A DNA stretch of 64,000 nt. Origin: Paraburkholderia flagellata. Lineage in GTDB: Bacteria; Pseudomonadota; Gammaproteobacteria; Burkholderiales; Burkholderiaceae. The stretch lies in assembly GCF_021390645.1 (NCBI RefSeq), contig NZ_JAJEJT010000005.1:124001-188000 (forward strand). The letters run 5' to 3'. This document shows, in pieces, positions 1 through 7,223 of this stretch (the first letter of the stretch is position 1; every line of letters begins with the position of its first letter). A program made the translations under genes and the position numbers. The notes under the pieces were generated by a model that worked only from the letters and a program-made list of their open reading frames with translations, was not told where the DNA came from and ran no database searches.

Positions 1-645
1 CCGCTCTGCATTTTCCCCTTGGCGATCATATGCATCAACTCATTGCCGCCGCGCAAAATACGCGCACATCGGAAACTCTTGAAGCCCATCCTCGGCCGCG
101 TTCGGCGTTTGATCGCACGATGATCTTGCTCCACGATGTTGTTCAGGTACTTCACCTGACGAACCTTGATGGGTTGTTGCCGAGCCGAGTTAATGGCCTC
201 GGGCGCCACCACGTTGGCTCCGCTTTTGTCGATCGTCACCGTCCCGGGCTCGCCGTTACGTCTGATCGCCTTACCGGCGTGCCGCGACCTTGTCCCGGTG
301 GGCTCGCAACAGGAAATCGACGGTGTCGCCGTCCTTGTCCACGGCACGGTACGGGTATCGCCACAGGCCGTTGATCTTGATGTAGGTCTCATCCATCCTC
401 CAGTTCTTTCCAACCGGGCGCATGCGCTGCCGGAAGAGCTTTCCCAGCACAGGCAACGGCTTCAGCGCCCATCGGTGAACCGTCGAATGATCGACCGACA
501 ACCCCCGCTCGGACATCATCTCTTCCGGATTGCGCAGGCTCAGCGGGTACGCAACGTACCAACGCGCGCACAGCAGCATCACATCCAACGGATAGTGCAT
601 GCGTTTGAGTACCCGCTTGACAGCTGCATTTACTCCTTCCTCCAT
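1..645 (-). pseudogene. IS6-family transposase, frameshifted and cut by the window edge
   Basis: The minus-strand reading from 645 gives the IS6/IS26 transposase core: an N-terminal HTH region, then the first catalytic Asp in the motif WRMDETYIKI. It breaks near position 272 after DKVAARR. The rest (KAIRRNGEPGTVTIDKSGAN, then YLNNIVEQDHRAIKRRTRP) continues in another frame, carrying the second Asp and the Glu. The join looks like an 8-nt deletion where family members have R-R-F-F-x-K. The last residues run off the left edge. The element is therefore a dead copy unless the frameshift is a sequencing error. It lies back to back with a second, oppositely oriented IS6 fragment. Confidence 0.85.
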
Positions 646-699
646 CGCTCTCGTGTCGCCTCTGTCTTCAAGTCCTCAGCTTAGCAGACCGCGTTACTG

Positions 700-901
700 C
701 GCCAGAACCCTGGAATCCATCAATGCCGAGCGCGAAACACCGATCAAGATCCGCCAGACGAAGTACCTGAACAACATCATCGAGCAGGATCGCCGCGCGA
801 TCAAGCGGCGCACCCGACCCATGCTCGGGGTCAAGAACTTTCGTTGCGCCCGCATCATTCTGTCTGGCATCGAAGTGATGGATGTGATCAGGAAGGGGTA
901 G
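700..901 (+). pseudogene. C-terminal fragment of a second IS6-family transposase
   Basis: The plus frame reads TPIKIRQTKYLNNIIEQDRR, then AIKRRTRPMLGVKNFRCARI and the usual tail, ending at a stop at 901. This is the conserved C-terminal third of IS6 transposases, including the catalytic Glu. It has no N-terminal domain and points opposite to the copy at 1-645, so it is a separate remnant. Its right edge abuts an AraC-type regulator relic. Confidence 0.8.
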
Positions 902-929
902 ATACAGGACGACGCAGCCAACTTGGCGC

Positions 930-1097
930 CGTCACACCGTCACGCCGCAAATAGCCGCGCAGGATGTGAATGAACATGAGGTGGGCAAGCTGGGTGGAGG
1001 CAGCGTCAGCTCCTGGCAAGCCTTCTGTTCGCTCCCGGATCAGTTGTTCGAGAATCCAGCGCAAGGTCTCGTCCTGAGATGCTCGCGAATGACTCAC
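930..1097 (-). pseudogene. relic of an AraC-family regulator (internal cupin-like segment)
   Basis: The minus-strand reading contains LRWILEQLIRERTEGLPGAD followed by STQLAHLMFIHILRGYLRRD. This resembles the helical segment between the cupin-type sensor domain and the HTH of AraC-family regulators, where a pattern like LAHLMLVQALRLHL recurs. A stop lies just upstream and similarity ends near 930 at the IS6 fragment. Only about 55 residues survive, with neither a sensor domain nor a DNA-binding domain. The assignment is from memory of the family pattern. Confidence 0.5.
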
Positions 1098-1132
1098 GTC
1101 TCGCGCCGGCGCTCAGGCATGAGCAGCCATGA

Positions 1133-1400
1133 AAGAACTGGCGGCTCGCACAGGCCGAATACAGTGCGGCAAATGGCTGGTACCAGGTAGCTGCCGAGAA
1201 TAACGGCTATTTCCCGCTTGTCGATTTGCAGAATGGAAACACGCCGGTCAGCCTGCAGACCGTCGGTACCGGATCGACATGGCTGCCGCGCATACAGGGT
1301 GTGATTGATCAGCTTGGTTCGAGTTACGCAACGGTGCAAACATCGATCTACAACCAGTGCTCGCCGGTGCCGGCAAAGGCCGGGGTCTCGTCAATGACTT
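1133..1400 (+). pseudogene. unrecognised coding relic
   Basis: One plus frame is open from the stop at 1130 and reads like real protein: AEYSAANGWYQVAAENNGYF, then PLVDLQNGNTPVSLQTVGTG. I do not recognise the family. There is no start codon with a ribosome binding site. The frame runs on without a natural end into the 3' part of the oppositely oriented ABC ATPase gene. It is probably a gene fragment truncated at both ends by the rearrangements that left the IS6 debris. Confidence 0.3.
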
Positions 1401-1422
1401 CATTTTGCGGCCGTGGACGACC

Positions 1423-2214
1423 TCAATGCGGCACGCGGTCCTTGTGGCTCGAAACGAATTGCCGGAAGCGCGGCGACTTCGGATCGTCGAACACCTCGCC
1501 GGGCGCGCCGTCCACGTCGACCTGGCCTTCGTGGAGGAACATCACGCGGTTCGACACGTGGCGCGCAAATCCCATTTCGTGCGTTACGACCAGCATGGTG
1601 CGGCCCTCCTCCGCGAGCGCTCTCATGACACGCAGCACTTCGCCGACGAGCTCGGGGTCGAGCGCCGAGGTCGGTTCGTCGAACAGCATAACTTTCGGGT
1701 GCATGGCGAGGGCGCGCGCAATTGCCACCCGCTGCTGCTGTCCGCCGGACAAATGGGCGGGATAGTGCGCACGCCTTTCGGCGAGGCCGACTTTCGCCAG
1801 CAGCGCCTCGGCTTCGTCGACGGCTTCCGCGCGGCTGCGCTTCTGCACGCGTATCGGGCCTTCGATCAGGTTCTCCAGCACCGTCATATGGGACCAGAGA
1901 TTGAAGTTCTGAAAGACCATGCCGATCTGCGAGCGGATACGGTCAACCTGCTGGCGATTTCCCGAATGCAATTTGCCGTCCCGCCGCCGCACCAGCGCCA
2001 GTACCTCTCCAGCGAGCGCAATCGAGCCGTCATCCGGTGTCTCGAGCAGGTTCATGCAGCGCAGCAGCGTGCTCTTGCCCGAGCCGCTCGCGCCAAGGAT
2101 AGTGATGACATCGCCTTCACACGCATCGAGCGAGATTCCGTTCAGGACGTTATGGTTACCGAACGATTTGCGGATGTTGTTGACTGACAAGGCAACTGGG
2201 CGCGGGTTACTCAT
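1423..2214 (-). CDS. polar amino acid ABC transporter, ATP-binding protein (HisP/OccP type)
   Basis: This 263-residue ATPase energises uptake of a polar or basic amino-acid-like solute at the inner membrane. Walker A (GASGSGKST) is at residues 41-49, the signature LSGGQ at 155-159, Walker B (VMLFDEP) at 175-181 and the H-loop His at 212. The inserted segment around 80-92 (KLHSGNRQQV) is typical of the HisP/OccP subgroup serving histidine, arginine, lysine or opines. It is the last gene of a three-gene minus-strand operon behind two permeases. The cognate binding protein is encoded on the other arm (6139-6999), after a Rieske oxygenase and reductase. Substrate is inferred from subgroup only. 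Confidence 0.93.
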   Translation of the reverse strand: MSNPRPVALSVNNIRKSFGNHNVLNGISLDACEGDVITILGASGSGKSTLLRCMNLLETPDDGSIALAGEVLALVRRRDGKLHSGNRQQVDRIRSQIGMVFQNFNLWSHMTVLENLIEGPIRVQKRSRAEAVDEAEALLAKVGLAERRAHYPAHLSGGQQQRVAIARALAMHPKVMLFDEPTSALDPELVGEVLRVMRALAEEGRTMLVVTHEMGFARHVSNRVMFLHEGQVDVDGAPGEVFDDPKSPRFRQFVSSHKDRVPH

Positions 2215-2241
2215 GGAAATCTCCGGCGGAAAGAGCGTGGT

Positions 2242-3009
2242 TCAGGAGGCGATGCGACGCGGGTCGGCAACGGTCGTTTCCGGGTTCGCGCCGGTTGCCT
2301 GGGCGGGCGCTCGAACGGGTGTCGTGCGAAGGTGGCGTGATAGGCGCGCTTCGAGCAGCCCGAAAATACGGACGATGATGAAGTTCAGAAGGAGGTAGAT
2401 GAGGGCCGCGCATAGGAAGACTTCACTGGTTCGATAAGTTTGCTGAATAATTTTCTGCGCGACACCCGTGACTTCCCAAACCGTGACGAGACTTGCGAGC
2501 GCGGTGGATTTCACCTGCAGCACGGCTTCGGTCGTGTAGGCGGGCAGGCACTGGCGCAGGGTGATGGGACCGATGATCCGGCGCAGCAGCTTGAAGCCCG
2601 ACATTCCGATCGAATAGCCGGCTTCGATCTGTCCGATCGGGACGGCCAGCAAGCCGCCGCGAATGATCTCGGCCGTATAGCCGGCCGTGCACAGCGCGAG
2701 AGACAGCACCGCGCACATATAGGGCTCGCGCAAGACCGGCCACAGCAAGCTCTCTCGAATGATGCGGAACTGGGCGAGCCCGTAATAGACGAGAAAGAGC
2801 TGGATCAGGATCGGCGAGCCGCGGAACACGAGAATGTACGCGCGCGCGAGCCGGTTCGGCAGCCAGTGCGGCGAGACGCGCATGGTGACGATCACGAGCG
2901 CGAGCGCGCCGCCCAGCGCGATGGAACAGAAGAACAGGCCAAGCGTGGCGGGCACGGCGGCGACAAGGCGCGTGAGCGTGTCGAACAAAAAGTCGAATTC
3001 GGAATGCAT
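2242..3009 (-). CDS. polar amino acid ABC transporter permease (HisM/OccM type)
   Basis: A 255-residue inner-membrane permease with several hydrophobic helices and the coupling EAA-like loop EIIRGGLLAVPIGQIEAGYS, which contacts the ATPase. Its length and the stretch RGSPILIQLFLVYYGL are characteristic of the HisM/OccM subunit of histidine/arginine/opine importers. It sits 27 bp before the ATPase gene and 15 bp behind the second permease, so all three are one transcription unit. The two permeases should form the heterodimeric channel. Confidence 0.92.
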   Translation of the reverse strand: MHSEFDFLFDTLTRLVAAVPATLGLFFCSIALGGALALVIVTMRVSPHWLPNRLARAYILVFRGSPILIQLFLVYYGLAQFRIIRESLLWPVLREPYMCAVLSLALCTAGYTAEIIRGGLLAVPIGQIEAGYSIGMSGFKLLRRIIGPITLRQCLPAYTTEAVLQVKSTALASLVTVWEVTGVAQKIIQQTYRTSEVFLCAALIYLLLNFIIVRIFGLLEARLSRHLRTTPVRAPAQATGANPETTVADPRRIAS

Positions 3010-3024
3010 GGTGAGGCTGCTCCG

Positions 3025-3747
3025 TCAATTGCGTGCGAAACTGGTGCGAAAGGTTCGCCCGACGCGCGCTTCCGCATGGTTGAAGACCCGGTTCGAGATC
3101 ATCGTCATCAGCACATAAAGTGTGCCGCCGACGATGAAGAACAGAAAGTATTGATGCGTCGAACCCGCGGCAACCTGGCTCGTGCGCAACAACTCCGCAA
3201 GCCCCGTGACCGAAATGAGCGCGGAATCTTTCAGGCTCAGTTGCCAGACGTTGCCGATGCCGGGAAGCGCGAAGCGAAAGACTTGCGGAACCAGGATGCG
3301 CCGTATCATCGTTGCCGTGGGCATGCCGATCGCGCGCGCCGCTTCGAGCTCGCCGCGCGAGACGGCAAGCACCGCCGCGCGAAAGACTTCGGCCTGGTAC
3401 GCGCCCGAGATCATGCCGACGGCCAACGCGCCAATCAGGAAAGGCGGAACGCCGATAAAGCCCTGCGCGTCGAACCATTGACCGACTGTCGTGACGAACG
3501 TCGATCCGCCGAAATAGAAGAGGTAAATGACGAGCAGTTCGGGAACGCCGCGAAACACGGTCGTGTAGAGGTCGCCGACGATCCGCAGGATGCGCAATCC
3601 GGAGAGCTTCGCGGCCGCGATGAGCGCGCCGAGCAATGCGCCGATGACGAGTGCCGTCAACGTGACCGCGACGGTCATCAAGGCCGCCAGCAGCAGTATG
3701 CCGCCCCAGCCGTCAGATCCGAAACCGAGTAGTTCAAGCGTGGACAT
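3025..3747 (-). CDS. polar amino acid ABC transporter permease (HisQ/OccQ type)
   Basis: A 240-residue inner-membrane permease and the first gene of the transporter operon. It shows about five hydrophobic segments, the family stretch FRGVPELLVIYLFYFG and the EAA-like loop EVFRAAVLAVSRGELEAARA. It pairs with the HisM-type permease immediately downstream. The gene diverges from the Rieske oxygenase gene at 4057 across a roughly 310-bp control region, suggesting coordinated expression of uptake and oxidation. Confidence 0.92.
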   Translation of the reverse strand: MSTLELLGFGSDGWGGILLLAALMTVAVTLTALVIGALLGALIAAAKLSGLRILRIVGDLYTTVFRGVPELLVIYLFYFGGSTFVTTVGQWFDAQGFIGVPPFLIGALAVGMISGAYQAEVFRAAVLAVSRGELEAARAIGMPTATMIRRILVPQVFRFALPGIGNVWQLSLKDSALISVTGLAELLRTSQVAAGSTHQYFLFFIVGGTLYVLMTMISNRVFNHAEARVGRTFRTSFARN

Positions 3748-4056
3748 GCATAGTGCTCCTATGGATTTTACGAGCCGCTAACGCGATGTATTCAAAGGCG
3801 CGTGGCGAAGAATGTTGTGCGGGCGAAATTGTCTATACAAGACTGCACATTTCAGAATCGCGGCGCAAGCTATTTCGCGAGAAATGTGTGAATTCATCGG
3901 GAAATCCCTATCGTTCGATAATCGTCGCATGAAAATGGCGCCGGTATTTTTAGAAAAATTGAGTTGTGGCGTTAGATAAAATCGCTTGCCCGTTGTTTGT
4001 CACAGTTTCTATTCTGTGCACCATCTGACAACGGACAACATATGAAAGAGGTGGCA
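3748..4056. promoter_or_regulatory. divergent control region with a TTGT-N4-ACAA operator candidate
   Basis: This region separates the transporter operon (leftward) from the Rieske oxygenase operon (rightward). At 3829-3840 it contains TTGTCTATACAA, an inverted repeat with arms TTGT and ACAA. That is the shape of many GntR-family operators, but no GntR gene is present in the window. A purine-rich AGAGGTGG just before 4057 supports the ATG at 4057 as the start of the oxygenase gene rather than upstream in-frame ATGs at 3997 and 4042. Confidence 0.35.
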
Positions 4057-5094
4057 ATGTATTTACGGAATGCGTGGTATGTGGCTGCTTGGAGCGATGA
4101 GGTCGACGATCGGCCGGTGGGGCGTGTCATCCTCGGCGAGCCGGTCGTGTTTTATCGCAACATGGAGCGATCGATCGTAGCGCTGGAGGATGCCTGCTCG
4201 CATCGAAAACTGCCGCTGTCGATGGGTGTGGTGGCAGGAAACCATTTGCGCTGCGGTTATCACGGGCTTGAATTCGGCTCCGATGGCGCGTGCAGGCACG
4301 CGCCTGGGCTCTCGCGCACGCCTCCCAACGCGTGTGTGAAGTCCTATCCCGTTGAAGAAAGATACGGCTTGATCTGGATCTGGATGGGGCCTGCCGATCT
4401 GGCCAATGCCGACACGATCATCCCGATTGCGCATTACGACGACCCGGTGTGGGGAATCAATCGCGGCCCGGCCATGGACGTGAATTGCAGCTACCTATAC
4501 ATGACCGATAACCTGCTCGATCCCTCGCACGTCACTTACGTTCACAAAACATCGCTCGGCAACGTGGCGACCGCCGACGTGCCGGTCAAGATGTCGGTCC
4601 TGGAGAACGGGGTGCTGGCTTCACGCTGGATGCTCGATTGCGAACTCGCGCCGTTCTTTATTCCCTACGTGGGTTTTACCGGACGCGCGGACCGGCTGCA
4701 GCATTACGAAGTGCGCTATCCGTCGCACGCCATAATTCGCGACATCATTGCACCGGCGAATTCGGGCGCGCCACAAGGGAATTTGCATCCCAGCGTTTTT
4801 CTGATGGACTCTTACAATTTCGTGACGCCGGTGACCGAGAATACCTGTCGATATTTCTGGTTTCAGGTTCGAAACTTTCGCCCGGATTGCACGGTGACCA
4901 GCCGCGCGCTGACCAACGATTTCATTGCCGCATTCAATGAAGATCTGGTCGTATTGGCAGCGGTCGATCGGGGCATGGCGAACAAGCGCACGCCAATCAC
5001 GGATATCGAAACCGATGCCGCCCCGCTGCGCTTTCGCCGCGTGCTGAAAAAGATGATCGAAGCCGAGCAGGCCTCGCAGGCGATTCTCGCATGA
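4057..5094 (+). CDS. VanA-like Rieske non-heme iron oxygenase (demethylase type)
   Basis: This 345-residue oxygenase matches the vanillate/dicamba O-demethylase class, starting with the typical MYLRNAWYVAAW. The Rieske [2Fe-2S] ligands are C47, H49, C66 and H69. The mononuclear iron site follows the N-x2-D-x2-H-x4-H pattern at N152, D155, H158 and H163. Such enzymes hydroxylate O- or N-methyl groups so that formaldehyde is lost. The reductase is encoded 19 bp downstream. Co-location with an amino-acid-type importer instead of an aromatic-acid permease suggests a methylated amino-acid-like substrate; that is inference. Vanillate itself is possible but not favoured by context. Confidence 0.88.
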   Translation: MYLRNAWYVAAWSDEVDDRPVGRVILGEPVVFYRNMERSIVALEDACSHRKLPLSMGVVAGNHLRCGYHGLEFGSDGACRHAPGLSRTPPNACVKSYPVEERYGLIWIWMGPADLANADTIIPIAHYDDPVWGINRGPAMDVNCSYLYMTDNLLDPSHVTYVHKTSLGNVATADVPVKMSVLENGVLASRWMLDCELAPFFIPYVGFTGRADRLQHYEVRYPSHAIIRDIIAPANSGAPQGNLHPSVFLMDSYNFVTPVTENTCRYFWFQVRNFRPDCTVTSRALTNDFIAAFNEDLVVLAAVDRGMANKRTPITDIETDAAPLRFRRVLKKMIEAEQASQAILA

Positions 5095-5113
5095 TCTCGG
5101 GGAGTGTGGGCTC

Positions 5114-6088
5114 ATGAGCGCGTTGACCGATACGATAGAAGTGGTTCTCAGTGAAGCCGGCGGCGGAACGCACGACACGCGCGTATTCCGGCTGACGCGG
5201 CCGGACGGCGCGTCGCTTCCCGCCTGGCGGCCCGGTGCGCATGTCGACGTTCATCTTCCGAATGGCCTGGTTCGCCAATATTCGCTGTGCGGGGCCGACG
5301 CGCAGGCGCCGGATTACCGTATCGCGGTCAAACGCTCGCCCGAGTCGCGCGGAGGGTCCGAGTGGCTCTGCGGCCACGCACGCGACGGCGCACGATTGCG
5401 TATTGGCATGCCACGGCACGCGTTCGGCGTGGACGAGCGCGCGCGGCATCACATTCTCGTGGCCGGGGGGATCGGCGTCACGCCGATTCTCTCGATGGCC
5501 TATGCGCTGCAAGCCCTGGGGCAACCCTGGCAATGCGAATATTTCGTGCGCAGCGAGGCTGACATTGTCTTTCGCGATGAAATCTTGCTCTCGCCGTTGG
5601 CCGGGAAAACGCACATCCATCCGGCGCTGGCTCCTGACGCGGTGCGCGAGCGCATGACCGGCTTGCTGGCGGAGTCGAAAGCGGATTCGCATGTGTACGT
5701 CTGCGGTCCCACGGCGCTGATGCAATTGAGCGCCGAACTCGCTCGCGGCGTGCTTGGCGAGCGCAATGTTCACATGGAGGCGTTCGGTCCTGCTGCACCC
5801 TGCGGAGCCGACGAGCATGCTTTTTCGGTGAAACTCGAAACGTGGGGCAAGGCCATTTCGGTTCCAGAGGGTAAATCCGTACTGGCGTGCCTTCGCGACG
5901 CCGGCCATGAGATTGGGTCTTCATGCGAAGTGGGCGTGTGCGGGACGTGCATGATGCGCGTGATTGAAGGTGAGCCCGATCATCGCGACACGTATTTGAC
6001 AGATGAAGAGCGTATGGCCGGGACGCACTTTCTGCCGTGCGTCTCGCGTTCGAAGTCGCCGGTGCTGGTGCTGGCCAGCGAACCTTGA
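5114..6088 (+). CDS. VanB-like oxygenase reductase (flavin, NAD(P)H and plant-type [2Fe-2S])
   Basis: A 324-residue phthalate-dioxygenase-reductase-type protein that passes electrons from NAD(P)H to the Rieske oxygenase encoded just upstream. The flavin-binding motif RQYSL is at residues 54-58, the nucleotide-binding GGIGVTP at 118-124 and CGP at 197-199. A C-terminal plant-type ferredoxin domain has cluster cysteines C271, C276, C279 and C309 (CEVGVCGTC). Domain order and length are normal for VanB. It lies between the oxygenase and binding-protein genes in one operon. Confidence 0.9.
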   Translation: MSALTDTIEVVLSEAGGGTHDTRVFRLTRPDGASLPAWRPGAHVDVHLPNGLVRQYSLCGADAQAPDYRIAVKRSPESRGGSEWLCGHARDGARLRIGMPRHAFGVDERARHHILVAGGIGVTPILSMAYALQALGQPWQCEYFVRSEADIVFRDEILLSPLAGKTHIHPALAPDAVRERMTGLLAESKADSHVYVCGPTALMQLSAELARGVLGERNVHMEAFGPAAPCGADEHAFSVKLETWGKAISVPEGKSVLACLRDAGHEIGSSCEVGVCGTCMMRVIEGEPDHRDTYLTDEERMAGTHFLPCVSRSKSPVLVLASEP

Positions 6089-6138
6089 CGATGGACATGC
6101 CGGAACGGAAATTCAACAGCGACGGAGGAGACAGGCAT

Positions 6139-6999
6139 ATGAGCATCAATCGACGGAGTCTTGTGAAGGCCATTGCGGGGGCGCTCGCTCTCACGGCGGT
6201 CACGACCGCCGTGCCGGCACACGCGGCGCAGGGCAGGACGGTGAATATCGCGCTGGAGGGCAGTTACGAGCCGTGGAATCTCACGCGGCCCGATGGCACG
6301 CTCGACGGTTTCGAGCCGGAATTGGCCAGGAATCTTTGTGCGCGAATGCATGTTCAGTGCAGGCTCGTTGCGCAGGATTGGGATGGACTGATCCCGGGTT
6401 TGAACGGGGGCAAGTTCGACGTGATCATGGACGCCCTGTCCATTAGCGACGAGCGCAAGAAAGCCATTGCGTTTTCCACGCCCTACGCGAACACGCCAGC
6501 CGTATTCGCTTCGGCTTGCCCAGGAATACTCTCAAAGATCCCGTCCAACGGAGCGCTGTTGAAACTTTCCGGCGATCCGGCGCAGGTCAAGCCGATGGTC
6601 GACGTGCTGCGCAAGAGTCTCAAGGGCAAAACGATCGGCATTGTTACGGGGTCGGTCTACAGCAATTTCATCAACGAAAATTTCAAGGACGTTGCGACGA
6701 TTCGCGAATACAAGAGCGCCCCGGATCATGATATCGATTTGACCTCGGGGCGCATTGACGTCGCGTTCGACGATGCGGCTTACTATGCGTCGGCGCTGTC
6801 GAAGCCGGGGAACTCCTCGCTTTGCCTGACCGGTCCCAGGATTGGCGGGGCGATCTGGGGCGATGGCGAAGCGCTCGGCCTGCGCAAGAGCGACACCGAT
6901 TTGAAGACGATGTTCGACCGGGCCATATCCGAAGCGCTGGCGGATGGCACCCTCAAGCGCCTGAGCGAAAAGTGGTTCAAGACGGACGTGACGCCTTGA
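6139..6999 (+). CDS. polar amino acid ABC transporter substrate-binding protein
   Basis: A 286-residue periplasmic binding protein of the HisJ/ArgT/OccT class. It has a Sec signal peptide ending near AHA (about residues 1-30) and the class pattern around SISDERKKAIAFSTPY. The ATG at 6139 follows GGAGGAGAC at good spacing; the frame is open further upstream, but that overlaps the reductase gene. It has an insertion around residues 125-150 that shorter HisJ proteins lack, as seen in opine-binding members. It is the third gene of the Rieske operon and presumably feeds the divergent permease/ATPase operon. A strong terminator follows at 7051. Confidence 0.9.
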   Translation: MSINRRSLVKAIAGALALTAVTTAVPAHAAQGRTVNIALEGSYEPWNLTRPDGTLDGFEPELARNLCARMHVQCRLVAQDWDGLIPGLNGGKFDVIMDALSISDERKKAIAFSTPYANTPAVFASACPGILSKIPSNGALLKLSGDPAQVKPMVDVLRKSLKGKTIGIVTGSVYSNFINENFKDVATIREYKSAPDHDIDLTSGRIDVAFDDAAYYASALSKPGNSSLCLTGPRIGGAIWGDGEALGLRKSDTDLKTMFDRAISEALADGTLKRLSEKWFKTDVTP

Positions 7000-7050
7000 T
7001 GGCTTTTTGATGGGCCTGGGCACTACGGAATGCTCCAGTGTGGTGTTTTG

Positions 7051-7086
7051 AAAACCGTCGTTCCAATGTGGACGACGGTTTTTTTT
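7051..7086 (+). terminator. rho-independent terminator after the Rieske/binding-protein operon
   Basis: AACCGTCGT and ACGACGGTT form a perfect 9-bp stem around a 10-nt loop, followed by a run of eight T. It lies about 50 bp after the stop codon of the binding-protein gene and ends the rightward transcript before the convergent lyase gene. Confidence 0.85.
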
Positions 7087-7223
7087 GCGCAGATTATTCG
7101 CGTGCCCGGATGCCATGAACCGGCGAGGTGGTGCGGGAAATCGCGTCCCGAATCGTACTGCCAGACGTATTTCCCGCACTATCGTGCTTTCGTTATCGCG
7201 GCATCATGCGCGCCGCAACTCAC

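Noticed and set aside
2440..3732. Long plus-strand frame (about 430 codons) across the ABC permease genes
   Set aside because: Arg/Asp/Glu-rich shadow of the two minus-strand permeases; no start signal and no recognisable domain.
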